A DNA stretch of 64,000 bases from Plantago ovata (GCA_028274465.1 CM051456.1:12861745-12925744); one strand, 5' to 3'; positions 40,694 through 53,567 are shown, counted from the first letter of the stretch. Translations and numbers: made by a program. The notes: generated by a model not told the origin, from the letters alone.

Positions 40694-42649
40694 GCGCTAG
40701 TGTACATTTACATTTCATGCGTCAAATAGCCAAATCTCGTGTAAATGGATGTCACTCATAGGATCTTTCGATTTCTTCCATGGACAGTGAATATCTCATC
40801 CCATTCGAATTTAGTTTCAATCAAGTATATATAGATCATATTAACAATGCCAAAGTTCTTCATATTCAACAACAAACATACACAAATAAGGGAAAACTAA
40901 CCACAAACGCAGATAATCATCCATGAAAAGTACCATAAGAGAAAACTTGGATACCAATAAACTCTTCATTAGATCAGTAAGTGCAGGCATATGACCTATA
41001 TGCTGCTATGAACTTATGTTTCTACTTTCTGATTCAGTAATTGTAGCCTGTGGGTGCACCAAAACATTCGCTAAGAGTTCTACTATACCACGCCTAATAG
41101 CAAAATGATATATATCTAACAAATATGTTGAAACTGATAGCCGGAATACATAGTCAGCAGCTTGGTTCGACTTCAGATCAAACAGAACTGTCTTTTGAAT
41201 ATACCTGGAAACTCTAATAAGTAATCCCACATCATTCCATGCTATTGCCGTTGGTACATATGATTCATGCTCTAATCACGCAGTATATTTTTCCCACTCT
41301 TAAGATTCCGACTACATAAGAACTATAGATTATTTAAGTAGTATTCTTTCAACAACTGGATGTTTTACCAATACTTCCAGAATCCAGATCAAACTGCAAA
41401 CAAAACAATTCCTATATGTTTCAATCTAATCTAGCAATCAAGCAATTTCTCAACTAACCTCGGACAACAATTGAAATGTTTGTTAAGAGTGAGATTCTAT
41501 CAGAAATCAATCTTTGCTCTAAGGCGTGTTAGCATAATTACCTACATTTATAAGTATATACCCGTTCCCAAGCCATTTAAATGGGTAACCAGACATCACA
41601 TACATCACATACGAAATACGATATCTATTTAACACCCTCTCATTTTATACTTATTTAAAATATTGATTTTAACATACCCGTTCTCAAGAGATTTTAGGGA
41701 ATAACAATATAACATGATATGCTAATCTACGTTTAAGCCGATATCTCTTCCAGTTGAACCTCATCTCATTCTAAGTTAATCTAATAACTTCACAATAGTG
41801 GATTAGTTCATTACATAACTAACAAGTCAAGTTTAATCCTAAAGTTTCTTACAGAATAGGAAATTGCAGAGCAAACAGAATCCACAAAGAAGAGTCAGCA
41901 GGGTGATGAAAGATTACAAGTATCAAGGTCAGGAAATTGAAGAACTACTAGAACATATATGGCTACCAGATCGGATAATTCTAGATCGAACAATATCCCT
42001 ACAGATGATCTAACTGCAACAGCCTCTCCCTTCACGCTGCAGGAGCTCCTATAATTTTTACGACCTGCTCGACACAATACACAATATTATTATCAGCTCA
42101 CAAAGATTAAAGAAAATGAAACAAAAAAACACATATTTGAAAGGATGCATAAACTGCACAGCGTAGATGTTAGTCAGCTTTGAATATGGGTTCACCATTC
42201 TCCACAGAATAGGAAATATTATTGCCCACGTATTTGCTTATGCAGAACTGATAGGGGCAAAGTAAAATACTAATAGACTTCAATTAAATATTAAAATCAA
42301 TGTGGCCACTGGCCAATACTAAACTGAACTAAGGAGTTTATCCTGATAAAAAAAATAAGAGGGAAAAAACAGATTCCATATGGGTTCAAGACAACATAAA
42401 TCACTAGACAAAAGAGAACCAAATTATTACTAGTAATAAACAGTTACTGATTATACAACACGTCATTTACTTTGATGTACAATGCTGTTAAACATGATAG
42501 CAAAAGCTAGCATGCATGCATTGTGGGCGTGAACACCAAAATATATCACAACAGCTTTTATAGCACCGACACTCGCAGAATTTAATAATTATGCATCATT
42601 GTCATCGAGGTCTCTAGGGTTTCACGTTGAACAATGTATTCCATACTAA
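40694..42649. other. Intergenic, no gene seen
   Basis: AT-rich DNA with scattered short frames on both strands, none with a recognisable domain. It separates the methylesterase-like gene from the palindromic MITE and the 3' side of ARP7. Confidence 0.4.
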
Positions 42650-43080
42650 GACCTTCCGCATCGCACGTTTGCACATCAAACGCGACTCTCCAGCCATGTT
42701 TGACGCGCTTGCTCCAAGCAAACGCGTAAGACCACTTTTTTTATTATTTTTGTTTCTTTTTACCTTTTATTTTCATTTTTAGTTGTTTTTCCTTTTTTTT
42801 AAATTGAAATATATGAAAAATAAATAATAAAAAAGTAAAAGGAAAAAGGAAATTAAAAGATAAGAAATTAAGAATATAAGGCAATTAAAAAAAAGGAAAA
42901 ACAACTAAAAATGAAAAGAAAAGGTAAAAAGAAACAAAAGTAATAAAAAAAGTGGTCTTAAGCGTTTGCTCCTAGCAAACAAATAACGTAAGATTATTTA
43001 CGCCATCAAACATAGCTGGAGAGCCACGTTTGATGTGCAAACGTTTGATCAGACGTGAGCAAACGTCCAATGGGAAGGTC
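42650..43080. mobile_element. Palindromic Tourist-like (PIF/Harbinger) MITE, 431 bp
   Basis: TAA at 42647-42649 and 43081-43083 flanks the element. The left end GACCTTCCGCATCGCACG pairs with the right end ...TGGGAAGGTC. Long inverted arms follow: aagaccactttttttattat on the left matches ataataaaaaaagtggtctt-like sequence on the right, and ttagttgtttttcctttttt matches aaaaaaggaaaaacaactaa. A small AT-rich loop sits at about 42800-42830. The whole element can form one long, nearly continuous hairpin, which is typical for a MITE. Confidence 0.85.
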
Positions 43081-43083
43081 TAA

Positions 43084-43697
43084 GATATGTTAGACTGGCA
43101 TCAGTTAGTTATCCACAGTTCTCACTTTCCTGTCATGACGATGTTCTATTCTAAACTAACAGTTGCTTAGACAACTGACTGTATCTTCCCATTTTCTGAT
43201 AGATAAATGTTCTTTTTGCGTTGCTCTTGAACTCCTTATATATTTGATCCATTTCAACATGGTATATCATGGACCGTGGTTAGACAAACTTTCATTAAGT
43301 TTGTTTTTAAGCATGGTTATTTATAAATCTTTATAGCTGATTTGCATTTACAATGCTGCATTGCTGCCAATGCATTCCCTCACTAGTTCTCATCATCTAG
43401 TCAACCCCAGTAGTCCAATATGCTTAAAAATAGATAAATAAATGAAAAAGAAAGAAAGAAAAGAAGGGTAAAAAAAGTACTAGATGCTTTTATATCTCAG
43501 GGTAACACCACTGCAACTAGATTGATACTCAATTTGAAGTTGTACATTTGGTAAGATCACATTAAATATGAACTCCAATGCTACCTGCTATATCTCATTA
43601 AATCCGTTTAAAAAAAATATGAACTCCAATGCTACCTGCTATATCTTTATTTGCAACCCCACAAAATTTGTAAAAAGAGTCTTGATGAGAACATACC
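43084..43697. other. 3' flank of ARP7
   Basis: AT-rich DNA that should contain the ARP7 3' UTR. A 33-bp word (starting aatatgaactccaatgctac) occurs twice near 43567 and 43617. No gene is seen. Confidence 0.4.
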
Positions 43698-44783
43698 TCA
43701 GAAACATTTGCGATGGACAATGGACGGTCCAGTTTCATCATATTCCGCTTTTGTCACATGTTGATTCTGAGGAAACACAACCTTCGCCAGAATGGCCCCT
43801 CCGATCCAAGCCGAATATTTTGACAAGTCCTCTGGCATATATTCTGGAGGCTTCACCAGACAGGGACGAATAGCCGAAGTGCAAAGGCTCGCTTCTTTCT
43901 GGAACCTATCTTCAAAACCAGTCATGGAAACAGTTCCACCACAAAGAACGGTATTTTCTAGCAGCTGGCGGTGATTCTCTGTTGACACGGTTGAGATGCA
44001 TGAGACAAGCTGTTCAACAATTCCATGTGCCTCTAAACCCAAGATTGATGGTTGAAACAAAGACTCTCCGACAATGTATCGCTCTTTCCCTATTCTTATC
44101 ACCTGTCCATCAGGAAGGGTATGCTCCTCCTCCGTACATGAACTTTGGACTTTATCATAGGCAACCACGTCCTCAGCACAGCAAGCATACTTCTCCTTCA
44201 GTTTTTCGATGTCAGATAGTTTAAGGTTCACATGGGAATTTGAGTTACCAAGTTCTCTAGCAAATAAGTTTGTCAGGTCCAAACCCCCAATTTCAAATCT
44301 TCTGGAAGATATGTGCTGAACAGCGCCTTCAATTACCGAAGCAATATCAATCTTGCCATGACCGATATCAACAGTACAGCCAGAGATTCTCCCTACAGCA
44401 TACAGCGACAGCACAGCTTGCTCAGATGCATAAAACCCCGAGACATTAAATTTCTCAAACATCAACTGCACCAGCTGCTCCCGAACAGTCTTGGGACTGG
44501 CAAGCGGATCTGTAAACAAAATCTGGCCTTCATTGCCCATCTCCCAACCTAAATTATTATACAACACGTAGCTCAAAAGATCCTCCATAGCATCCCAGTC
44601 CTTGGTAAACCCTCGCACAACCGGATCAACAATCTTGTCCTCATACAGGGAGGGATCTGTCACCAACTCATCTGCAGGCACTTGCAGCGTCCGAGTTGGA
44701 ATCACCATAGAAGGTGGCTGGTCAGGAACTGAAAACCCAGCTTTAAGCAACTTCGACCCAGCATCCAACACCACAGGCTCCAT
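43698..44783 (-). CDS. ARP7: Actin-related protein 7 (ARP7), single coding exon
   Basis: One uninterrupted minus-strand frame gives 361 residues, against 363 in Arabidopsis ARP7. The actin fold is clear: MEPVVLDAGSKLLKAG at the start (phosphate-1 loop region), VSGFYASEQAVLSLYAVGRI, GCTVDIGHGKIDIASVIEG (phosphate-2), NTVLCGGTVSMTGF (adenosine loop), and the end DETGPSIVHRKCF, which retains the actin-like C-terminal KCF. ARP7 is a plant-specific nuclear ARP, associated with SWI/SNF-type chromatin remodelling and essential for embryogenesis in Arabidopsis. A probable 5' UTR intron lies at 44786-45264: the acceptor TTTTAG ends two bases before the ATG, and the donor AAG/GTAAAT is at 45264/45265. 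A coding region without introns plus a leader intron is a known layout for this gene. Confidence 0.96.
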   Translation of the reverse strand: MEPVVLDAGSKLLKAGFSVPDQPPSMVIPTRTLQVPADELVTDPSLYEDKIVDPVVRGFTKDWDAMEDLLSYVLYNNLGWEMGNEGQILFTDPLASPKTVREQLVQLMFEKFNVSGFYASEQAVLSLYAVGRISGCTVDIGHGKIDIASVIEGAVQHISSRRFEIGGLDLTNLFARELGNSNSHVNLKLSDIEKLKEKYACCAEDVVAYDKVQSSCTEEEHTLPDGQVIRIGKERYIVGESLFQPSILGLEAHGIVEQLVSCISTVSTENHRQLLENTVLCGGTVSMTGFEDRFQKEASLCTSAIRPCLVKPPEYMPEDLSKYSAWIGGAILAKVVFPQNQHVTKAEYDETGPSIVHRKCF

Positions 44784-44785
44784 TT

Positions 44786-45264
44786 CTAAAACACCGTAAA
44801 ATTACAACGTCAACGGAACAAGCAATTCAAACTGCCCCAATTGTATTCCTAATCAACCAGAGAGGCTATAAAGTCTTCTGAAATCAACTGTAGCTAGCTA
44901 TTTTCCAGCTAGGGTTCCTAATTGTCTCTTGCAACAGGACCAATTCTCCAAAACTGCACCAATCTACCAAAGTCTGCTAATTACTTCATACTGCATTTGC
45001 CGGTTCCACCAACCAATCAATTTGGCATTCTGATACATACATACAAAGGAATCGACAAAATTCGGAGGAAAACAAAATATATAACAAAAACTTAAAGAAA
45101 CACTCAAACAAGTCAATTGAGCAAAATTCGAGCCTCATAACCTAACTAACAATTCGAATCTCATAACCTAACTAATACTAAAATGACCGGTAGCAGCAGA
45201 TAAACTGGCAAAATCAAGCGAAAATTAACGGTAAGTTTTCGAGCAAAAGGAAGATGACATTTAC
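44786..45264 (-). other. Probable 5' UTR intron of ARP7
   Basis: On the minus strand the donor GTAAATGTC is at 45264 and the acceptor GTTTTAG ends at 44786, two bases upstream of the ARP7 ATG. No coding frame of note lies inside. The first non-coding exon would extend from 45265 to about 45400. Confidence 0.6.
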
Positions 45265-45429
45265 CTTCTTATGTAACTGAATGGGATTCCGGTATCGCGG
45301 TGGCAAGTAACGGATCTAGCACACGGCGGTGCTTAGCGGATGTAAGTTTCGGGGGAGTAGTAGTGAACTGACTGTGGGTGGAGAAATGGATGGGGAATTG
45401 GGGTTTATGAGAATGGGATGGACTATGGA

Positions 45430-47853
45430 GTGTGTTAAAACTTTATAATGTTATACGACTTTAGATTTAGAAAAATTTTCCATCAACACGCTTTTAAAAT
45501 ACTTATATTTAGAATAAAAGAACATAAAATTATATAAAGTAACCACTCTAGAGCAATGTTAAAACAACCACCTTAAAAAACCTATTACAAAAAAAAATCA
45601 TTCTATTTAAAAAAGACCATTCTATTTTTTAGCGCCCTAAAATCTAAAAACCTCTTACAAAAAATGTCATTATATTTTTGGTGCCCTAAAATCTAATCAA
45701 TTTGGATCTCAATTACTTGTTGGACTCCATTTTTCTCGCTAAAATGGATTTTGATGGTGTTTTTGACATCCATTAGTGTTAATTAATTACTAGCTAATTA
45801 TATTTAACTATTTTTTTTGCTAATTAATTAATATTTATACACAGATGCTAATTAAACTAGCATTTTTGTTGTTGAAACTAATGAAACTAGCATCACTGTT
45901 GTTGAATCTAATGAAACTAACATTTTTTGTCTTCACTTGTGATGCTAAAACAAATGAAATTAGCATTAGTGTTGCTGAAACTAGCATTTGTGTTGCTTAA
46001 ACTAATGATACTAGCATTTGTGCTGCTCAAATAGATTTTTTTTTGCTGAAACTAGCACTTATGATGTTTAAACTAACGAAAATAGCATCTTTGTTGTTGA
46101 AACTAATGAAATTAACATTTTATGATGTTGAAACTGGCATTAATAGTTAGTTTCAACTAGTTTATGAAACTAACTTTTGTTTGAAACTAGTTTATGAAAC
46201 TAACTTTTTGTCTGAAACTAGCTTTTATGTGTTGAAACTAATCTGAAACTATATTTTTTCAGTTAAATAATGATTATATTTTTGTAATTATAGTTTTCAT
46301 TTTTTTTAATTTATTTAGTTTAGTATAAATAATTTTTAGAGTTAATTTAATCATTTTATAAAATTAACAACTAGTTTTTATGGTTAATTTCAGAAAAATA
46401 TAAAATTAACAGTTAGTTTCAATTCGTTTCAGACATTTTTAACTAGTTTCAGCGCATTAAAAAGAACAGACCGCGCAGTTCAAACTCCGCCCATGGTGAT
46501 AGAAATTGAAACTCCATATCAAAATAGCCTTCAGTTGGATGTTCTCGGGTCTGAGGTCGCGGAGGAGAACTTTACAACACTCGAGAATCCATGTCAGTCA
46601 CACATGATCATTGTTCAAAACATCTTATCTAAAAGTCATGGTTTCATCAATCAAATTGAATTCAAAGAACAAGCGGCAGTCTTGGCTATAATTATACAAG
46701 ATTCTGTCATTTCCTTTTCATACATTGCCAAAACAATGCATAAATAGAGACAACATAGCTATTATCATTATATATATGTGATTATAAAACCTTTTTCCCA
46801 TAAAACATTTACATGACAGGAGCAGCATGAGAGAGAGTTAAAGAGAACAACATTAAATAATTCAAATACTCGAGGCAGATAACCAGATTCGTTTCACAAG
46901 TAAAACATAAAATGCGAAATTTGAGAATATATAAGAACAAAGTTATTGATAAGTTTGGATAAACAAAAATGTAATAGCAAAACCAGATAGTTATACATCA
47001 ACCAATAAATAAGTTTCCACGGATACTAACAAAGAAGCCAATTTTTCTTGTGCTTCAACTAACTAATCCTTAATTACATAATCTAATCAATCAATCTTCT
47101 AGATAATCTCGTTGGCAATTTAAGGCAACTTGATAAGAGCAAACCATAAGATTTCATGAAAAGAGAATGCCCATAACTCCACATCCGTGACTATCTTGAG
47201 TCCATTATTCTTTGCAGTCTCATTTCACGCCTTGATGGGTGAGTAGTAGTACTTGTTTTCGTACATGTCCCACCTAGACAAGTTTACATTGTTTTGGTTC
47301 AAATTTGGCTCCAGAATGTTGACTACCATACGTATCCTCTTGTTGTTTTCATGGAAAAGGCAAGATTATACTTCTCTCCCTTATTCAGCCACTCCCGGCT
47401 TTTAATATGTTTGGTGGGAATCAATAGACGGTTATTCCCAATGGACAGATTTATTTACATTAGTGGTCTTTTGTATCACCTTATTCATCTGTTTCCAAGG
47501 TGTGATGACATCGCCTGATAATTGCATGATGCGGTTCAAGAACACTTTGTGTGATGATGAAGGAGGGATGTTCATCTTTGGCATTACGATGACCTCTTCT
47601 TGTGCAGGTGAAGGAGGAATGTTCCTTTTAGACACTACATCAGGAGGAGAGATCTTCTTACTAAGCTTGATAACCAATTTCAGTCTCGGTTTCGGATCGT
47701 TGGCAATTATCTTCTCTTCCTTGTTTGCTTCTTGCGTGATCAAACCTAAACCTTAAACCTTGAGAGTCAGAAATCTTTCTTTTCTTGATACCCGTTCGAG
47801 TCGAATCACAGGCATTGATGAAGAGATCACATAGAGCAAAATCGTAAATTTTG
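45430..47853. other. Repeat-rich intergenic DNA, no supported gene
   Basis: The stretch is AT-rich with a degenerate repeat at 45845-46255. Small frames at 46493-46747 (+) and 47432-47743 (-) encode no recognisable domain and lack splice or codon evidence, so I do not call them genes. They may be remnants of mobile elements. Confidence 0.45.
45845..46255. repeat. Degenerate gaaacta(a)tgaaactagca repeat
   Basis: The words tgttgttgaaactaatgaaa, actagcattt and gctgaaactagcattt recur at irregular 30-60 bp spacing through about 400 bp, with many substitutions. It is an old, diverged minisatellite-like tract. Confidence 0.75.
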
Positions 47854-48653
47854 GGTAATTGCATTTTTTTTCTTCTCTTAGTCCTCTCGCAATTACGACC
47901 ATTTTTTTATACACACTAATACGGTTCCTTATAGAACAGAAACTTGTTCATGTGGCTGATTTGGCACGAATTGTTGCCAATGTGGACGAACTGAGCTATG
48001 GGTGAATTATTGTTAGTTTGACGAACTGAATTGGACGAATTAGTGTAAGTATTGTCTCTGGATTTTTCCCCAAGTTAGACACTGCAAACCTTCATTCTAA
48101 TTTTATCCTCGATTCTCTTCCTCCTCTCTAAAAGTAGAGTTTACCAAGCTCTGAAACATAGCTTAATGAAGCTCTGAAACAGAGCATGATAAGTTGATAA
48201 ATGAAACAAAGCTTAACAAGCTATGTTACAGAGCTTAATTAAGTTGTAAGTTGTGTAAACATGGAACTTTTCCCTCCAAAAGAATGAAGAGAAAGTTGTT
48301 GATGTAGAGGAGTCCGAGAATCTCGTTGCGGTGTCAAGGAAAGATGAGAAAATGGCTTTTGGTCCGTGTTCCGTCATTGCATCCAATTCCCTCCATTTTT
48401 CCGTCATGTGTATGCATAAGATGGAAGTGTACCATTTGTGAGATTTAGTTGATGTGGAACTGGTTTCTGGTGACTTGGAGGTGTGTTGGACGAGTTGGCA
48501 AGCTGAAAAGACTATGTATTGCCTAATTCACGCGCTCCACGCACAAATACGGAGATTTATACGAAAAGGACTAAGAGCGCAGAGTGCACCAAGTCAGGGA
48601 CCAAATTAAAACTGTGAGGGACTAATACTTAGAGGACCGACAATGCAATTACC
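47854..48653. mobile_element. Possible TIR element of 800 bp
   Basis: ggtaattgcatt at 47854 is matched in inverted orientation by aatgcaattacc ending at 48653. Subterminal words are related too (cttagtcctct on the left, agaggacc and gggactaa on the right). No convincing target duplication was found, so the superfamily is open and the call is tentative. Confidence 0.3.
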
Positions 48654-48973
48654 TGTGAATTATGGAAAAGCACGAGCACCTCCTAGAGTACATTCGAATT
48701 CATTTTGGGTAGGTTTGGATCTCTGAAATTCATTTTCCATATGGAATAGAGCCATGGAGGAGGATTAGAAATGGAACAAGACCTATGCAGGAACACCTAC
48801 CAATTACAAACCCATGTTACACGGGCCACTTTCTGCAACTTAAGTGCAAGGTTACGTCGCCCTTTCTTTGTGAGGATTGTCCGGAATTGAAATGATTTAA
48901 AAAATCAAAGAAAATGGAAGAACTTCTATTGTTGTTAGTACCTTGTAGCAATTTGACATAAGTAAAATACTAA
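48654..48973. other. Short intergenic stretch, no feature seen
   Basis: No coding frame or repeat is supported here. Confidence 0.4.
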
Positions 48974-50040
48974 AAAAGAATTACAAAAATTATCGTCGTT
49001 GATAATATATAAACTTTGACCGTCAGAGCCCATTGGCAACCCAACACAAATTGTGATACAACCATCGGTAAGGGTGATTTAGTTTGAAAGTGAATAGAAA
49101 AAGTGAATTCATTTCATTTGACCAATGTGGCGAAACTTAATCCGACTGCATCTCCCCTTCGTTTGTATTTTACCTTGTGAAGGCGAAGGATGCAGATTTT
49201 AATATGTGTCTGGAAGTTTATTATGTGTGTTTGGAAGTTTATTATTGTGATATGTGAATCCGCCGGGTTCAAATTCGACAATATGTGCGAAGTGTCTGAT
49301 TGGGAAGAGTTGCTTCGTTCCCAACTGCATTATGATTTATGATTGAGGATTATTAGAGAAGAGTTGTGAAAGATGAGTGAGCGAAAAATGTAGTATTTGA
49401 AAAATGTAGTATTTGTATGAACTTATTAGTTTGAGGATTATTAGATAAAAGTTGATGTGTTGATGTAACTTTATTATTTACATCTAACCAACTATGGTAT
49501 GTAGTAATGAGTTAATGATATTTTCTCTATAAATTATTTTTTGTGTAAAATTAATAACATGGATAAGATAATAATTTTATCCGTTCCCGATTTGGAACCA
49601 ATGTGCTAAATTAATAACCTAGCTAAACTATAAGATAATAAAAAATTTTAAAATTTATATAGTGGAAGTCCCATCCGATACATAAAAATAATTCACTACT
49701 TTTATTGAAAAAATATATATGTAACTCAATTACAATGAGTATCTTGAATTTTTTTTTTATAAAGATGATTGTTGAAATTTTGAATTTTTTTATTGAAAAA
49801 TTATTATAAAGTTAATTGTTGAAATTTATGTATCAGTTGATATAATTTATAAGTTTTCTAATTGCACTTACAAGTTCAGGAGTAGAATTCCAGTATTATA
49901 ATAGAAAATTATTTGGCATCGTTGTCGCATATACTGCTCGTTTTCAAGTAATATGCTCTAATACAATACTATTTTCTTCAACTTAGTTATTTTTTGACTT
50001 GTTCCATGACATCGTTAATGACTTGTCTATCTGTTAGCAG
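48974..50040 (+). repeat. Direct repeat, copy 1 (pair with 54411-55545)
   Basis: Two conserved blocks define the copy. The first is 48974-49085 (aattatcgtcgttgataata, cccattggcaacccaacaca). The second is about 49825-50040 (agttgatataatttataagt, actgctcgttttcaagtaat, tacaatactattttcttcaa). Both recur in the same order and orientation at 54411-54520 and 55345-55545. The middle parts are less alike. No protein is encoded. Confidence 0.8.
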
Positions 50041-50201
50041 CTCTGTAGTTCACTTTCTCCTATGTTCAAAAGGTACTTGACATCTACTGTGTTACGAAAT
50101 TCAGTCTTGGCTACTGCCCAACACCACAATCCTAATAGCCTATATACAAAAAGTGTGTAAACTAAACTAATACAAAGATTGAACAAAAAAAAACTCCAGG
50201 T

Positions 50202-53200
50202 TCAATCTGTACACGACATTGACTCAATTATCTTGAGGACGGCAGAATATGACCCAAATGCAGACGATATTACTCCTACAAAGATAACCATCCAACACAT
50301 TGCAACCTGCAGGACAAGTTAGCACATCATAAGCTTCAACAAGTTAGAAATACACCCTTGATTATGTCATGAGATATAATAAACATGAGAAGTTGGATTC
50401 ACCTATAATTTGCGCATGTTGCCTCTAAAGATGCTCAAGTAGCATGCACATGGAAAAATCAACGTCTGTGTAACAAAGTTAAATGAGTGAGCAACACTGC
50501 AACACCAGTATGTATGATGATTAATAGGTGATATAGAAAAGACTTACGACTAGTATTGTAAATACAGAACCGGTCAATGCCATCATTAAACCTGCACATT
50601 AACACGGAATAGTCTGAATTATGAGGCGTAGTGGTAAAAAAGAAGGCAATAATGCAATTGACCAACTGAATAGAAGAGCTTACCGAAGAAGGGGATCGCA
50701 CTGGCAACTATATATGTGGATAGTACTAATCCGGTTCTTATCAGAATCAAATACATAACAGATATGCGCTGCGGTGGCATGAGTTCCTCAATGCACAATG
50801 CCACTGGCAATATGGTCAACGAATAAGTATATTTATGGTCAAGGAAATATATGATTTCGATCAAGAAGAAATGGAAAATAGAAAGAAAGGATTTATTCCA
50901 CATAGACAAAAGGATATTTTGTAAATGGATTGATCACCTGCAAAATTACAAGAAAGAGTAAAATAGGTTATGTTATGTTCATGTATAATGAAACAGATAA
51001 AGAAATTTATGTGAAACTTACAGTCGTCCACACAGCAATTTTTTAGGCAACTAGATTATGTGGCATGTTTAGCGTGATCTGTGACTTGGTTGATTCTCCA
51101 AAGGTCAAGTACCCCATAACAGCGACACCAACATACATCGACGTGCATATTATAAAACTGCATAATATATAATCAACATATTGAGATTTTGGTTCGATTA
51201 ATGGAGAAAAACACATGTAAGCAAGTCAAGCATTAAGCACACTTCAATGAACTAGTGCTCATTTTCAGTTTTACCACCTCATTAGGAGGACAACAGGAAA
51301 CTGGTCATTGAAGTATAAATATTGGGAAATAAGGAATGTCCTGAGTAGCAAAATGCGTAGAGACCAATGGAAACCGGAAGATTTGAAAAGTTTATCAATG
51401 TCCCTTTGGTAGGAAGGGCAACACCATCCACTACACCGACCCAGAATAAACAAGCGACCACTAAAACTGAAGCAACTACTCATCCAGCTGAAAATGAAAT
51501 TCAAATGAGAGTCTATTGATACCAATGCAAGGATACAAGTGTAATGTAATGATATCAGCATTTCATACCAGAGAGATAACTGAGAAGGCTTAGATCTTGG
51601 ATATAAACAGTAAAACGAAGAGCCACGGTAGTTATCACTCCAAGTAGATTGTTAGAGTTCTTGAACCATCCAATCTTTTTCTATGCATTTGGAAAGAAAG
51701 AAGCTAAGTTTTCTTTATCCAAATTGATATACTCAACACAAGAAGCCTGCGAAAACAAAGACGCAAGGTGTAAGTTTCTATGTCTACAAGGTTGTTGTAT
51801 TAGAGTTTTGATCTAGATATACTCACGTAGAGCTCCATGTACAATGCTATCTGTATCCACAAGACAAGAAACAAAATTCAATCAGTTTTTGGATGACAAC
51901 AATTGAATGGGTCAAGAAATTGAGGTATTGAAAAAAAAAATACTAACTGATATGCCAATGCGTCCTCTTTTACCAAAGGCAGCCCCTCCAATTAATGTTC
52001 AGGTATGTTGCAAGCCCTGGTTGACTGTCCAAACAATACCTCAACAGAAATCCAATGTAACAAGAAAGTATGGCGTAAATCACTAATATAGAAAGACCAA
52101 GCCATCCTCATTCTTTGACCCCATACGCCGTATAAAGGATCCCAACTCCACATAACACGTTCATGCCTGTATGAAAAAATTCCATTAATATCATATTATA
52201 TCTCTGTTATTTTAGGTAACACATAAGTACTTCAGCTAGCTTACGATTTAGAACTGCTTGTGGTATAGAGCTCCGGCCAGGAAGTTCATGAGCCTCCATT
52301 TTCCAATCCGATGTCATTTGATTTATGCTTGACTTCCTTGTAGGCGAAGGAAGTACAAAAGAATGAGAATTGCATCTCTTGTTAAGTTTTTTGTCCTCTA
52401 TAAGAGATGTCCTTGAGGAAGTAGGCAATATATGGTGGGTGTGGCATCTTCTAAAGATGGAGGAAGTGGATGAGTTCCATAAGTCATTTAGCGATCGTTT
52501 CAAAAGATGTGTATCACTAGGAGATGGCAAACTACATGCGTACAAATCGATCGATTTTCTGTGACAAACCAGGTCCAATATGAGTTGAATCAACAGAAAG
52601 AAAGTAAAAACTTTCAGGTCTTGACACTTCAAATACAAACCACGTCCATTATGAGTCAGTCCAAAAGCAACAAAAAAACTCAATTTTCAAAAGAAAAAAA
52701 GGTAACAATCGATCGGAATTCGGAACAAATAATAAAATAAGTTATTAACAACTTATAAACATCCATAGACTCAAAACAGAAATAGAGATACACAATAATT
52801 TGAATTTCATGACTTTGTAAACTAAGGTTTTGCAAAGAAAATACTCTTCTGAGAAAAAAAAAAAAGTTCTTGATACTAGATACTCCAACATAGATGCAAA
52901 GCTACAAATCATAAATATGTCAATCCTTTACATGTTTATATCACTAATAACAAGCGGTTACGATTTACAACAACAATAATGCACTTTGTATGGACAAGTT
53001 TGGAATCTGGAGTTGTAATGATCTAATGCAAACGACTATTTTCTTCTTCTTTTTCATAACAAATGTAAGCTCTTTCTTTAAGTTTAGACATTACTTGCCG
53101 GGAGTTTTTTGAACGATATGGTACCCATGTCTTGTTAAATTTCAGGTTCATTGGTTAAATAATTAAAAAAACACTTCAAGGTCAGAGAATCTTAGAAGAA

Positions 53201-53567
53201 TACTAGTATAACTAATGTTAATAGACTAAGCACAGAAATAAAATGAACAGGAAACAATGTTTTTACATTTCAAGACCTCCAAAGTCAACATACAAAGTCA
53301 GCAAAGAACAAGTTGTCCACGCTAAAATATATAAAGTAGAAAAAACAGATGGAAATTTTCAAACAGCTAAAATTTCTTGGAGCATAGGTACATGTAACTC
53401 CGAGGCCAAGCATCGTCCAAACTAGGATGGTGCATGTTTTTACCATCGTCATTGTCCAAATGATTGGAAGAATAGGAATCAACTTCATATTGATTTATAC
53501 ATTCCTCTCCCTCACTACCTTCACTACTCTCGAAACTTTGGTATGATTCAGACTTATTCATTGCCAT
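50202..53567 (-). pseudogene. AVT1-type vacuolar amino-acid transporter pseudogene
   Basis: The minus strand still shows the exon order of an AVT1-family (AAAP) transporter. The N-terminal exon is at 53567-53400 (MAMNKSESYQSFESSEGSEG); the next exon, about 52560-52245, has RKSIDLYACSLPSPSD and SSIPQAVLN. Then come MNVLCGVGILYTAYGVKE (about 52165-52085), ASCVEYINLDKENLASFF (about 51745), IGLYAFCYSGHSLFPNIYTS (about 51400-51300), MYVGVAVMGYLTFGES, SLTILPVALCIEELMPPQ, LIFPCACYLSIFRGN and the C-terminal VGVISSAFGSYSAVLKII. In-frame stops replace coding triplets after GVKE, after FFPNA, after HNLVA and after RKL. Frameshifts occur near 52000 and 51295, and about 85 bp with a stop interrupts NPFTKY (50905-50830). 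Introns remain, so it is a decayed gene, not a retrocopy. Intact AVT1 proteins move amino acids across the tonoplast. Confidence 0.93.

Noticed and set aside
43792..44799. Several plus-strand frames opposite ARP7
   Set aside because: They mirror the codons of the real minus-strand ARP7 gene and have no homology of their own.
46493..46747. 84-codon plus-strand frame
   Set aside because: No recognisable domain, no splice context, in repeat-rich DNA; could be a remnant but cannot be supported.
47432..47743. 103-codon minus-strand frame, Lys/Pro-rich
   Set aside because: No domain recognised and no flanking exons; a retroelement gag remnant was considered but nothing specific supports it.
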